Shown here piece by piece: positions 1 through 7,799 of a stretch of DNA of 64,000 nucleotides. Location of the stretch: positions 186,001-250,000 of the forward strand of contig CAWBZB010000008.1 in the NCBI GenBank assembly GCA_963793105.1. The letters are read 5' to 3'. Position 1 is the stretch's first letter. Each line of letters starts with the position of its first letter. The DNA is from UBA10649 sp963793105. Its GTDB lineage: Bacteria; Actinomycetota; Actinomycetes; S36-B12. The notes under the pieces are model-generated. The model saw nothing but the letters and a program-made list of their open reading frames with translations. It did not search any database and was not told where the DNA came from. Position numbers and translations under genes: made by a program.

Positions 1-179
1 ACCAGCGTGAAGACGACGATCGAGAGTCCCAGCGACGCGGTGATCACGTACGCGCGACGCCGTGCCTGCCGAGTCGACGGACCGAGGGAGCCACCGACGA
101 TCACCGGCAGCATGGGCAGCACGCACGGCGCCAGCGTGGTGAGCACCCCGGCGACGACCGCGCCGAGGAAGAGGAGCAT
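1..179 (-). CDS. CcdA/DsbD-type thiol-disulfide transporter, N-terminal part
   Basis: Only the first 59 codons are inside the window; the gene runs off the left edge. The N-terminus is hydrophobic and carries the PCVLP motif (residues 18-22) typical of the first membrane helix of CcdA/DsbD proteins, which move electrons across the membrane through a cysteine pair. The ATG (177-179) overlaps the TGA of the upstream thioredoxin-like gene (179-181), so the two are translationally coupled. The likely role is to reduce the extracellular thioredoxin-like lipoprotein encoded just upstream. Confidence rests on the motif and the context; the second cysteine helix is not visible. Confidence 0.8.
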   Translation of the reverse strand, partial: MLLFLGAVVAGVLTTLAPCVLPMLPVIVGGSLGPSTRQARRRAYVITASLGLSIVVFTL

Positions 180-775
180 CAGGCGGTCTGCCCGGCGATG
201 TCCTCCGCCGTCGACGACCCGGTCCACTTGGCCAGCTCGTTGCCGTCCGCATCCACCTGGACGAACGTGTGCTGCGTGGTCACGCCGTACTGCCGCTTCA
301 GCTCATCTGAGGTGTCGAAGTCGACCTTGACGATGGTCAGGCCAGCAGGAATCGCGGCGGGGTCGGCCTCGAGGTTCTTCTGCGTCTCCTGGCAGGTCGG
401 GCACCAGGAGGCGTTGAAGAAGAGCACCACCGTGCCGTCGTCGTACGTCTCCTTGCCGGCCTCGTAGTCCGACAGCGTGATGTAGGCACCGGCTGACGAC
501 TCGGACGTCATCGCGTCGGTCTCGGCCATCTCCTCGTCGGCGGCCATCTCCTCGGACGACCCGTCGTCGGAGTGACCCTCGGCACCCTCGGACGCCATCG
601 CGTCGGTCTCGGCCATCTCCTCGTCGGCGGCCATCTCCTCGGACGCCATCGCCGACTCCGCAGCCGGCGCCGCGGATTCCGTCGAGGCGGAGGTGGAGCC
701 GCATGCCGTGAGAACGAGCGCGGTTGCGGCCAGGGGCAGGGCGAATCGGGCGATGAGTGAGCGTGAGTTCGTCAT
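179..775 (-). CDS. thioredoxin-like lipoprotein with acidic repeat linker
   Basis: 198 aa. The start at 775 gives a clean lipoprotein signal peptide with lipobox LTAC (Cys25). Residues 26-100 are a low-complexity Ala/Glu/Ser/Met/Asp linker holding two copies of a 16-residue unit (about 45-60 and 74-89). The C-terminal 100 residues form a thioredoxin fold with active site WCPTC (124-128) after FFNAS, followed by the usual KVDFD and TFV strands. WCPTC differs from thioredoxin WCGPC and is closer to TlpA/ResA-like proteins. It is anchored outside the membrane and probably receives electrons from the overlapping downstream CcdA-like protein. The precise partner (cytochrome c maturation or oxidised-protein repair) is not shown. 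Confidence 0.85.
   Translation of the reverse strand: MTNSRSLIARFALPLAATALVLTACGSTSASTESAAPAAESAMASEEMAADEEMAETDAMASEGAEGHSDDGSSEEMAADEEMAETDAMTSESSAGAYITLSDYEAGKETYDDGTVVLFFNASWCPTCQETQKNLEADPAAIPAGLTIVKVDFDTSDELKRQYGVTTQHTFVQVDADGNELAKWTGSSTAEDIAGQTA
501..646. repeat. 87-bp-spaced in-frame direct repeat in lipoprotein linker
   Basis: Two nearly identical segments of about 59 bp (501-559 and 588-646) lie 87 bp (29 codons) apart inside the thioredoxin-like lipoprotein gene. They encode the repeated Glu/Ala/Met/Asp linker unit. The unit keeps the frame, so copy number could change linker length without breaking the protein. Confidence 0.85.
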
Positions 776-887
776 GTGACTATCAGACCCCATCGCGGCG
801 GACCCGGCCATGCGGAAAGGCTTACGGACTCATTACCGGCACCCGGGATCGGGTCGCGAGCCCGGTCAGCGCCCGTACGCTTGCGAT

Positions 888-1568
888 GTGTCCACCATCC
901 TCGTCGTCGACGACGACCCCACGGTGCGCGAGGTGGTCGTCGCCTACCTGCAGAAGGCCGGCCACGAGACCCTCGAGGCGCCGGACGGTCCCAATGCCAT
1001 CGTGGCCGCCAGGTCCGGACCCGACCTGGTGGTCCTCGACGTCATGCTGCCGGGATTCGACGGGTTCGAGGTGTGCCGCCGACTGCGTGCCGACCGCCCC
1101 GACCTACCGATCGTCATGCTCACCGCGCTCGGCGAGGAGGAGGACCGCATTGCGGGCCTGGACCATGGGGCGGACGACTACCTCAGCAAGCCGTTCTCAC
1201 CGCGCGAACTGGTCCTGCGCGTCGCATCCGTGCTGCGCCGCGTCAACCCGCCCACTCCCGCGGCTCAGCAGGTGCGCGAGGACGGGGCGCTCCGTCTCGA
1301 CCCGGTCGCCCGGATCGCCACGCGCGATGGCGATCCCCTCAGCCTGACCACGCGGGAGTTCGACCTGCTCGCCCACTTCATGGCCCACCCCGGGGAGGCC
1401 TTCTCGCGCGAACAGCTGCTCGCCGAGGTCTGGGGCTGGGACTACGGGGACCTCACGACGGTCACCGTCCACGTCCGCAGGCTGCGCGAGAAGATCGAGG
1501 ACGATCCCAGTTCACCCTCGCACCTGGTCACCGTCTGGGGCGTCGGCTACCGCTGGGACACCGCATGA
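888..1568 (+). CDS. OmpR/PhoB-family response regulator
   Basis: 226 aa. The receiver domain starts directly at residue 2 (STILVVDDD), has the acidic pair D8-D9, the phospho-acceptor D51 (VVLDVMLPG) and the conserved Lys of SKPFSPREL. A winged-helix DNA-binding domain fills the C-terminal 100 residues. The GTG at 888 is chosen because it begins the receiver fold exactly, and TACGCT (876-881) sits 6 nt upstream as a leaderless -10. An upstream ATG would add 26 unrelated residues. Its stop overlaps the ATG of the histidine kinase in an ATGA, so the two are a cognate pair. The stimulus is unknown. Confidence 0.92.
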   Translation: MSTILVVDDDPTVREVVVAYLQKAGHETLEAPDGPNAIVAARSGPDLVVLDVMLPGFDGFEVCRRLRADRPDLPIVMLTALGEEEDRIAGLDHGADDYLSKPFSPRELVLRVASVLRRVNPPTPAAQQVREDGALRLDPVARIATRDGDPLSLTTREFDLLAHFMAHPGEAFSREQLLAEVWGWDYGDLTTVTVHVRRLREKIEDDPSSPSHLVTVWGVGYRWDTA

Positions 1569-2566
1569 CACCCGAGGTCGAGGTCGTCCTCATCGCCTCC
1601 GGGGCCGCCACTGCCACGGGCGTGGTCGGCCTGTTCGCCGTCAACTGGCTGGGCCGACGAGCACCGCGGGCCGCGGCCGCCGTCGCCCCCATCACTCCGG
1701 TCCTCGCCGTCGCCGTGGCCCTGGCCGTCGTCGGCCGCGCCATGTTCATCTCCCCGCATGACCTGACCGTGCTGACCTGGATCGTGGCGGCCACCGTGCC
1801 CCTGGCCGTCGTCTTCGGCATCGTCGCCGCCCGGCGACTCGACGAGCAGACGCGGGCCACTGCCGCGGCCGCCGCGGAACTCGAGGCCAGCCGCGACCTG
1901 GAGCGCCAGCGCCGCGAGATGGTGTCGTGGATCAGCCACGACCTTCGGACTCCGCTGGCCGGCATGCGCGCGATGACGGAGGCACTGCAGGACGGCGTGG
2001 CTCCCGATCCGGCGCGGTACCTGCGCCAGCTGCAGCAGGAGGTGGATCGACTTGCCGGCATGGTCGACGATCTCCTGGCGCTGTCGCGCCTCCAGTCGGG
2101 TCAGCTTCGGCTGAGCATCGAGGACGTCGATGTCGGCGACCTGGTCTCCGACACGCTCGCCTCCGCCGAACCGCTGGCCCATGCCCGTCAGGTCCATTTG
2201 AACGGCGAGTCGCTGGGAGGGCTGGTGGCGCGTGGCGACAGCAAGGAGCTCTCCCGCGCGCTCACGAATCTCGTCGTCAACGCGTTGCGCCACACCCCCC
2301 CGGACGGCGCCGTCACGGTAGCGGCTCGCCGCGAGGGCGGTACGGTCGTGATCAGCGTGTCCGACCAATGCGGTGGGATCGCGGACGCGGACCGAGCGCG
2401 GCTGTTCGAGCCGGGGTGGAGCGGCTCGACCGCGCGCACGCCGGGCGACGGTGCCGGTCTCGGACTGGCCGTCGTCAGCGGCGTCATGGCCGCACACGGG
2501 GGAGACGTCAGCGTGCGCAACACCGAGGACGGCTGCGCATTCGACCTGGTGCTGACGGATCGGTGA
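1565..2566 (+). CDS. membrane sensor histidine kinase
   Basis: 333 aa. Three hydrophobic segments (about 7-29, 40-61, 68-89) with almost no extracellular loop are followed by a coiled segment, the HisKA H-box SWISHDLRTPLAG (phospho-His at 125) and a HATPase_c domain with the N-box NLVVNALRHTP and glycine-rich GAGLGLAVV. The lack of a sensor loop suggests it reads the membrane itself or a membrane partner. The ATG at 1565 overlaps the response-regulator stop. Divergence from the thioredoxin/CcdA pair (starts at 775 and 888) makes envelope redox or wall stress a reasonable guess, supported only by position. Confidence 0.92.
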   Translation: MTPEVEVVLIASGAATATGVVGLFAVNWLGRRAPRAAAAVAPITPVLAVAVALAVVGRAMFISPHDLTVLTWIVAATVPLAVVFGIVAARRLDEQTRATAAAAAELEASRDLERQRREMVSWISHDLRTPLAGMRAMTEALQDGVAPDPARYLRQLQQEVDRLAGMVDDLLALSRLQSGQLRLSIEDVDVGDLVSDTLASAEPLAHARQVHLNGESLGGLVARGDSKELSRALTNLVVNALRHTPPDGAVTVAARREGGTVVISVSDQCGGIADADRARLFEPGWSGSTARTPGDGAGLGLAVVSGVMAAHGGDVSVRNTEDGCAFDLVLTDR

Positions 2567-2600
2567 GACGCCCATGGCGAGGTCCCCGTACCGTGGGCGC

Positions 2601-3476
2601 ATGAATGGCAGCGGCGGACGCCACCTGGCGGCTGCCGTCGCGGCGGTGGGCGCCCTGCTCGCGTCGACCCTGCTCATCGCCGCTCCGGTCGCAGCGGACG
2701 ACTCCGCGCCCGCCGCCGAGACCCCGACCGCCGCACCAGCCGAGCCCAGCGCGCCTGCGGATCTGCCCGCTACTCCCGAGCCGACGCCCGAGCCGACTCC
2801 CGAACCGACGCCCGAGCCGGAGGCGGGTGCCGGCCCCGAGGCACCGGTGACGCCGACCGTGGTCCGCGCGAGCCGGCTGCCCTTGAAGGTCGGCGCCACC
2901 GGCTGGCGGGTCGGCAAGGTCCAGGAGCGGCTCCAGTGGCTCGGCTACGAGATCTACGCCGGCAACCTCGACAGGGAACGCATGGGCGTGTCGACGTCCA
3001 TCGCCGTGAAGAAGTTCCAGGCGAAGTTCGGCATGCGACCGTCTGGCGTGGTGGGCAGCGGCACGTGGGATCGACTGCGCACGATCGCCGGCAGGGTCGG
3101 ACGGCTGCCCGCGTCATGCCGGGGCGAGCGCACCATCTGCATCGACAAGACGCAGCGGCTGGTTCGCCTGATCGAGAAGGACCGGCCCGTGCTCACCCTC
3201 GACGCCCGCTTCGGCTTCGTCGGAGCCGAGACTCGCGACGGCACCTTCCGGGTCCATTTCAAGAGCCGCGACCACACGTCCAGCCTGTATCGGACCTGGA
3301 TGCCCTTCGCCCTGTTCTTCAGTGGTGGCCAGGCCGTCCACTACTCCCCCTACTTCGCGCGGGACGGCTATTCCGGCGCCTCCCACGGCTGCGTGAACCT
3401 GCGCGACTTCGAGAGCGCGAAGTGGCTGTTCGACCGCGTCCCGCTCGGGACCCGAGTCCACGTCTACCGCTCCTGA
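2601..3476 (+). CDS. secreted L,D-transpeptidase with peptidoglycan-binding domain
   Basis: 291 aa. Residues 1-33 form a signal peptide. A Pro/Ala/Glu-rich spacer follows, including four tandem TPEP-type units (coded near 2773-2820), then a PG_binding_1 domain (GWRVGKVQERL ... KKFQAKFGMRPSGVVG) and a YkuD catalytic domain with SHGCVN near the C-terminus, where Cys is the nucleophile. The family forms 3-3 crosslinks in peptidoglycan or attaches proteins to it. The start at 2601 is favoured over an ATG 27 nt upstream because TACCGT (2589-2594) lies 6 nt before it, as in other leaderless starts here. It sits just after the histidine kinase gene and may be a target of that system. Confidence 0.9.
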   Translation: MNGSGGRHLAAAVAAVGALLASTLLIAAPVAADDSAPAAETPTAAPAEPSAPADLPATPEPTPEPTPEPTPEPEAGAGPEAPVTPTVVRASRLPLKVGATGWRVGKVQERLQWLGYEIYAGNLDRERMGVSTSIAVKKFQAKFGMRPSGVVGSGTWDRLRTIAGRVGRLPASCRGERTICIDKTQRLVRLIEKDRPVLTLDARFGFVGAETRDGTFRVHFKSRDHTSSLYRTWMPFALFFSGGQAVHYSPYFARDGYSGASHGCVNLRDFESAKWLFDRVPLGTRVHVYRS

Positions 3477-3540
3477 ACGCGGGCCCACCGCGCACCACCG
3501 GAATCCTCAGCTCGGATCCGTCGCCCCGGACAAGGGAAGA

Positions 3541-3569
3541 CCCGCGCGGCTGGGGGGCTGTCGCGCGGG
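3541..3569. terminator. GC-rich hairpin between convergent genes
   Basis: CCCGCGCG (3541-3548) pairs perfectly with CGCGCGGG (3562-3569) across a 13-nt loop. It lies between the 3' ends of the transpeptidase gene and the minus-strand SDR gene. There is no T tract, so it may be a bidirectional hairpin terminator or an mRNA 3'-end stabiliser. Confidence 0.45.
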
Positions 3570-3692
3570 CCCTCGGGTCAGCGTCAGGGACACTGGCCAC
3601 GCCGTCCGGGGTGGGACGACACCGCCATTGTGCCCCATCACGCCGAGGATGTCAGCACGGGATTCCGGCAGATCTGCACCGCCAGCCCGTCG

Positions 3693-4430
3693 CTAGCTCT
3701 GCTGCCCCATGCCCCACAGTGCCCACAGCGTCGTGCGGACCGATCGTGGTTGCTGCAGGACGGTCGTGATGGCGTGGGCCACGTCCTCCGGCGTGAGCCA
3801 GTCGGCGAACCGCGGATCGTCGTCGACTCGCCCGGTCCCGATCGCGAACTCCGTTGCCGTCCCCGCGGGGCAGATGGCGGTCACCCGGACGCCCTTCTCC
3901 CGCAGTTCGCGGTCCAGTGCGCCCGCGAGGCCCACCTGCGCGAACTTCGTCCCCGCGTACACGGCCTCGTCGCCGCCCCCGCGAAGGCCGGCGACCGACG
4001 AGACGATCACGATGTCGCCGCCACCGGCGGTCTCCAGCATCGCCGGCACGGCCGCGCGGATGGCCCACACGGTGCCGTCGTAGTTGGTGTGCATCATTCG
4101 CTGCACCTCGGCGTCGCTGTGGTCCAGGATCCCCCCGTACAGCCCGATCCCCGCATTCGCGACGATCGAGTCGAGTCGTCCGAAGGTCGAGAGCGCAGCG
4201 GCCACGAGTCGCTGGTTGTCCTCGGGGACCTGCACGTCCATCCGCACGCCGAGCGCGTTGTCGGCGCCAAGGCGCCCCACGATCTCCTCGAGTCGCTGCT
4301 CGCGCCGGCCCCCGAGCACGACCTTCGCGCCCGCGTCGACGAGTTGCGCAGCGGTGGCGGCACCGATTCCCGCGGTGGCGCCGGTGATGGCGATGACCGT
4401 GCCGCTCAGGTAGCGGGTGGGATAGACCAT
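3693..4430 (-). CDS. short-chain dehydrogenase/reductase
   Basis: 245 aa, classical SDR. TGATAGIG (16-23) binds NAD(P), NAG (92-94) stabilises the sheet, and the catalytic Ser144/145, Tyr158 and Lys162 (YAGTK) are all present. The start at 4430 has a strong Shine-Dalgarno AAGGAGGAAG just upstream, which decides it over longer readings. It reads away from a Gfo/Idh oxidoreductase gene on the other strand. The substrate cannot be read from the sequence; similar proteins are annotated as general alcohol or sulfoacetaldehyde-type reductases. Confidence 0.88.
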   Translation of the reverse strand: MVYPTRYLSGTVIAITGATAGIGAATAAQLVDAGAKVVLGGRREQRLEEIVGRLGADNALGVRMDVQVPEDNQRLVAAALSTFGRLDSIVANAGIGLYGGILDHSDAEVQRMMHTNYDGTVWAIRAAVPAMLETAGGGDIVIVSSVAGLRGGGDEAVYAGTKFAQVGLAGALDRELREKGVRVTAICPAGTATEFAIGTGRVDDDPRFADWLTPEDVAHAITTVLQQPRSVRTTLWALWGMGQQS

Positions 4431-4493
4431 GACTTCCTCCTTGGGTACGGATGAGACCGAACCTACTCGCGCGCCGGATGGTTTACTCGCTGC

Positions 4494-5600
4494 ATGCCGA
4501 GCCGAGACCACCGTCCGCTGTCCGTCGTCCTGCTCGGCTACGGCCTCGGCGGCCGGGTGTTCCACGCACCCCTCATTGCCGCGACGCCGGGACTGTCGCT
4601 CGACGCGATAGTGACATCCGACAGCGAACGTGCCGAACAGGCGCGGGCGGCACATCCCGGGGTCACGGTGTACGCGACCGCCGAGCAGGCGTGGACCGGA
4701 GACCACGACATCGCGGCCATCAGCACCGCCAACGTCACCCACGTCCCCTACGCCCGCGCCGCACTCGAGGCCGGGCTGCACGTGGTCCTGGACAAGCCGC
4801 TCGCGCCGGATGCGGCGACCGCCCAGGAGCTCGCGGACCTGGCGCTCACCCGTGGTCGCCACCTCATCCCCTTCCAGAACCGCCGCTGGGACAGCGACTT
4901 CCTCACGGCCAAGGCCATTGCCGCCCAAGGTCGGATCGGCACGGTCCACCGCTTCGAGTCACGGATCGAGCGCATGCGGGTGACGGTGAAGCCGGGTTGG
5001 CGCGGATCCGCGGATCCGGCCGACATGGGCGGCATGCTCTACGACCTCGGCGCCCACGTGGTGGACCAGGCACTCGATCTCATGGGCCCGGTGGTCTCGG
5101 TCGCCGCGGCCGTCCGGACGGTCCGCCCCGACGACGCCACCGACGACGACGTCACGCTGCTGCTCACCCATGACTCGGGCAGCGTCAGCCTGCTCGTCGT
5201 GAGCCAGCTCGGTGCCTTCGCCGAACCGCGAATGACCCTGTTGGGGACCCGTGGGGGACTGCGCATCGGCGCATCCGACTCCCAGGAGGCCGCGCTGGTT
5301 GCCGGGGGTGACCCGGCCGCGGACGGGTGGGGCCGGGAGCCGGCGGGGACCGAGGCGCTCCTGCGCGTGTACGACGCCGCGAACGTGCCGACCGACGAGA
5401 CCCTGCCACTGCTTCAGGGGAACTGGCCGGCCTTCTACGGCGGGGTGGCGGCCGCGGTGCGTGGCGAGGCGCCCGACCCGGTGCTCGTCACCGACGTGAT
5501 CGAGAACCTGAGAGTCCTCGATGCCGCTCGCGTCAGCGGCGCGACCGGCGAGGTCGTCCGACTCGAGCCCCCCGCCGGACACACCCGCCCCCCTCGTTGA
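4494..5600 (+). CDS. Gfo/Idh/MocA family oxidoreductase
   Basis: 368 aa. The N-terminal Rossmann domain begins VVLLGYGLGG (11-20), a common variant in this family, with LDKPLA (99-104) in place of the usual EKP, so the catalytic Lys is retained. The C-terminal half has the family beta-sheet region (SRIERMRVTVKPGWRG ... GGMLYDLGAHVVDQAL). Such enzymes oxidise sugars or inositols with NAD(P). It faces away from the SDR gene with a 63-nt gap. The last residues and the TGA (5598-5600) fall inside a palindromic intergenic repeat, so the native C-terminus may have been a little different. Confidence 0.87.
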   Translation: MPSRDHRPLSVVLLGYGLGGRVFHAPLIAATPGLSLDAIVTSDSERAEQARAAHPGVTVYATAEQAWTGDHDIAAISTANVTHVPYARAALEAGLHVVLDKPLAPDAATAQELADLALTRGRHLIPFQNRRWDSDFLTAKAIAAQGRIGTVHRFESRIERMRVTVKPGWRGSADPADMGGMLYDLGAHVVDQALDLMGPVVSVAAAVRTVRPDDATDDDVTLLLTHDSGSVSLLVVSQLGAFAEPRMTLLGTRGGLRIGASDSQEAALVAGGDPAADGWGREPAGTEALLRVYDAANVPTDETLPLLQGNWPAFYGGVAAAVRGEAPDPVLVTDVIENLRVLDAARVSGATGEVVRLEPPAGHTRPPR

Positions 5601-5700
5601 GTGGGCGCCCGCGCACCTACCCCCTTCGTTGAGTGGGCGCTCGCGCACCCGCCCCGGGGGGCGCAGGCGTGCACGGGCGCCCACTCGACGGAAGGGGGGC
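5588..5700. repeat. palindromic intergenic repeat cluster (three copies)
   Basis: Two direct copies of a roughly 30-bp unit with core TCGTTGAGTGGGCGC (5588-5617 and 5620-5649) are followed by an inverted copy (5671-5698, GCGCCCACTCGACGGAAGG). The cluster can fold into a long stem. It sits between convergent genes and supplies the stop codons of both: TGA of the Gfo/Idh gene at 5598-5600 and TAG of the epimerase at 5617-5619. This looks like a REP-type element inserted at gene ends. Confidence 0.7.
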
Positions 5701-6576
5701 GCTCGAGGGGGGGAGGGGGCGCAGGGTCCAGGTCGTGGTGAGCGAGTGCGGACGGCCCGGGGCCGCGATCGCCGGCGACCATCCGCGCGTCCCCCCGCTC
5801 ACGTCCTCGAACACCCCGTCCCGCAGGCCGTCCGGCGGGCCGCTCTGCGGCTCCACGCACACGCACGCACTGACCTCGTCGTAGACCACGTACCACCCAC
5901 CATCGGACTCGACGTCCAGGGCGAGGGCACCGGGCCAGCGCAGCGACGCGCGTCCGTCCGGTACCTCGAACGCATCGTCGAACGGGCCATCCGAGGGATC
6001 GAACGCCAGCCGTCTCCCGGTGGGCAGATGATCGGCGCCCCGCTCAAGTCGCGCGGTGGCGTCCAACGACCACTCCAGCGGATCACCGCGGTCCAGCTGG
6101 CGTCGGAACCATGGATGCCACCCCACCACGGCGGGGAACGGCTCGGCCAGGGCGTGCACCGTGATGGTCGTGGTGAGCGAACGCCCGCGCAGCTCCCATC
6201 CCACATCGACAGCCATCGGCCACGGCCAGCCCGGGTGGTCCTCGATGCGGGCGACCAGGCGCGCCCACTCGGAGCCCCCGTCCGAGTCGATCACCGTGGC
6301 CGGCTGCCGCAGCGTGGTTCCGTGGAGCGCCCACGGCGGGAAGGTCACCGGCAGGTCGACGTGCCGCCCGGCCCACTCCAGTGCGTTGCCCCTGAGCCGA
6401 CCGGCCCAGGGCGCCATCGGGTACATGCCCCGCATGGCCGGGTCGGTTCCGTTGGTACCCAGGAGGGACAGGTCGCCCACTCGCCACTGGGTGGCGCGCG
6501 CGCCCCGCGCAAGGTCGATGTCGAGGACCACGTCTCCGACCGAAAGGCGCTCCGTCAGGTCAGGACGCGACGGCAT
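5617..6576 (-). CDS. aldose 1-epimerase (mutarotase)
   Basis: 319 aa. Aldose-epimerase signatures include GMYPMAPWAGRLRGN and the conserved His in VVGWHPWFRR. The enzyme interconverts alpha and beta anomers of a sugar, here probably D-xylose since it is the last gene of the xylose operon. The start at 6576 overlaps the end of the upstream ROK gene by 17 nt, indicating coupling. The final 28 or so residues are Pro/Ala/Gly-rich and are encoded by the palindromic repeat at 5588-5700. The fold should end near TWTLRP, so the tail is probably an acquired extension. Confidence 0.85.
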   Translation of the reverse strand: MPSRPDLTERLSVGDVVLDIDLARGARATQWRVGDLSLLGTNGTDPAMRGMYPMAPWAGRLRGNALEWAGRHVDLPVTFPPWALHGTTLRQPATVIDSDGGSEWARLVARIEDHPGWPWPMAVDVGWELRGRSLTTTITVHALAEPFPAVVGWHPWFRRQLDRGDPLEWSLDATARLERGADHLPTGRRLAFDPSDGPFDDAFEVPDGRASLRWPGALALDVESDGGWYVVYDEVSACVCVEPQSGPPDGLRDGVFEDVSGGTRGWSPAIAAPGRPHSLTTTWTLRPLPPSSAPLPSSGRPCTPAPPGAGARAPTQRRG

Positions 6577-7777
6577 GGTGCGACGCGGCCAGGACGTCGA
6601 GGGGGTCGTTGAGCAGGCTCTCGAAGGCACTCTCCGCCGCCCCCAGCAACGTGCTGTCACCGTTGAGCGACGGGACCTCCACTCGCACCTGCTCCCGCGT
6701 GGCGGGCAGGGCGTAGTGGATCCGGCGATACACGGTGCCGCTGACGAGCGGGAAGATCAGCCGAAGGTGGCCGCCCAGGACGATGACCTCGGGATTGAAC
6801 AGGTTGACCAGGTTCGCCAGGCCGATGCCCAGCCACTCCCCCGCCCGCTCGATGGCCGCGGTCGCCTGACGGTTCCCGGTGGCGGCCGCCGCGATGACGT
6901 CCGCCACCTCCAGCCGGTCACCGTCCAGACCGGCCCAGCGAAGGATCGCGTCCCGGCCGATCTCCGTCTCCCAGCAGCCCTGTGCCCCGCACCGGCACAA
7001 CTCGCCCGCGGGATTGACGATCATGTGGCCGACCTCGCCGCCGTAGCCTCCCGCACCCATCATCGGCTGACCGTCGATGATGACACCGCCGCCGATGCCG
7101 ACCTCGCCGGAGACGTAGATGAGGTTGCGGTTGTCAGCACCCACGCCGCGAACGTGCTCGGCGATCGCGCCGAGGTCCGCGTCGTTGCTGACCGACACGC
7201 GGGGGGTGAAGCCGTACCGCTCGACGATCGCCTCCCGGACCATGTCACCGAACGCGACGTCCGACCAGCCCAGGTTCGGGGCCAGGCGCACCCGCCCGTC
7301 CAGGTGCTCCACGATGCCCGGCACGCCGATGCCCACTCCCACCCACACGGCGTCCTCGGGAGCCCGTCGCAGGACCTGCTCGATGAGGACCAGCACGTTC
7401 CGGGCGGCGGCCCGGGGCGTGTAGCTCGTCCGCTTGTGCCGCTGTTCCTTGTGCACCAGGACGGTGCCCCCCAGGCCGACGAGCGCCACGACGGTGCGCT
7501 CGACCCTCAGGTCGAACGCGACAACCACGGCCGACTCGGCCACGGGCTGGACCATCAGGGACGGGCGTCCCACCTGACCGGCCGTGCCGGCCACCTCGGT
7601 GACCAGCCCGACGTCCGCGAGTTCGGACACGAGGACGCCGACCGTGCTGCGGTTGAGCCCGCTGAAGGCGACGAGGTCCGACCGACTCTCCGGTCCATGC
7701 TCGTGCAGGCGCCGGAGGAGGCGTGCTCGGTTGTGCCGCCTGAGGTCGTCCTGGGTCGCTGCGGTGCGTTGAGCCAT
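6560..7777 (-). CDS. xylR: ROK-family xylose repressor (XylR-like)
   Basis: 405 aa. An N-terminal winged helix (about residues 8-65, NRARLLRRLHEHGPESRSDL) is followed by a ROK sugar-binding domain with the zinc motif CRCGAQGCWE (about 260-270) and the ATP-fold glycine segments. The start at 7777 is the first Met of the DNA-binding domain. The gene lies 22 nt after the permease gene in the xylose operon. ROK proteins of this architecture repress xylose genes and release DNA when the sugar binds; the inverted repeat in the xylA promoter (12445-12461) is the likely site. The gene symbol is inferred from context. Confidence 0.87.
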   Translation of the reverse strand: MAQRTAATQDDLRRHNRARLLRRLHEHGPESRSDLVAFSGLNRSTVGVLVSELADVGLVTEVAGTAGQVGRPSLMVQPVAESAVVVAFDLRVERTVVALVGLGGTVLVHKEQRHKRTSYTPRAAARNVLVLIEQVLRRAPEDAVWVGVGIGVPGIVEHLDGRVRLAPNLGWSDVAFGDMVREAIVERYGFTPRVSVSNDADLGAIAEHVRGVGADNRNLIYVSGEVGIGGGVIIDGQPMMGAGGYGGEVGHMIVNPAGELCRCGAQGCWETEIGRDAILRWAGLDGDRLEVADVIAAAATGNRQATAAIERAGEWLGIGLANLVNLFNPEVIVLGGHLRLIFPLVSGTVYRRIHYALPATREQVRVEVPSLNGDSTLLGAAESAFESLLNDPLDVLAASHHAVAS

Positions 7778-7799
7778 GCGCCTGTCGACCAATCCGTAG

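Noticed and set aside
776..1564. N-terminal extension of the first histidine kinase
   Set aside because: It overlaps the response regulator in another frame; the ATGA overlap at 1565 is the natural start.
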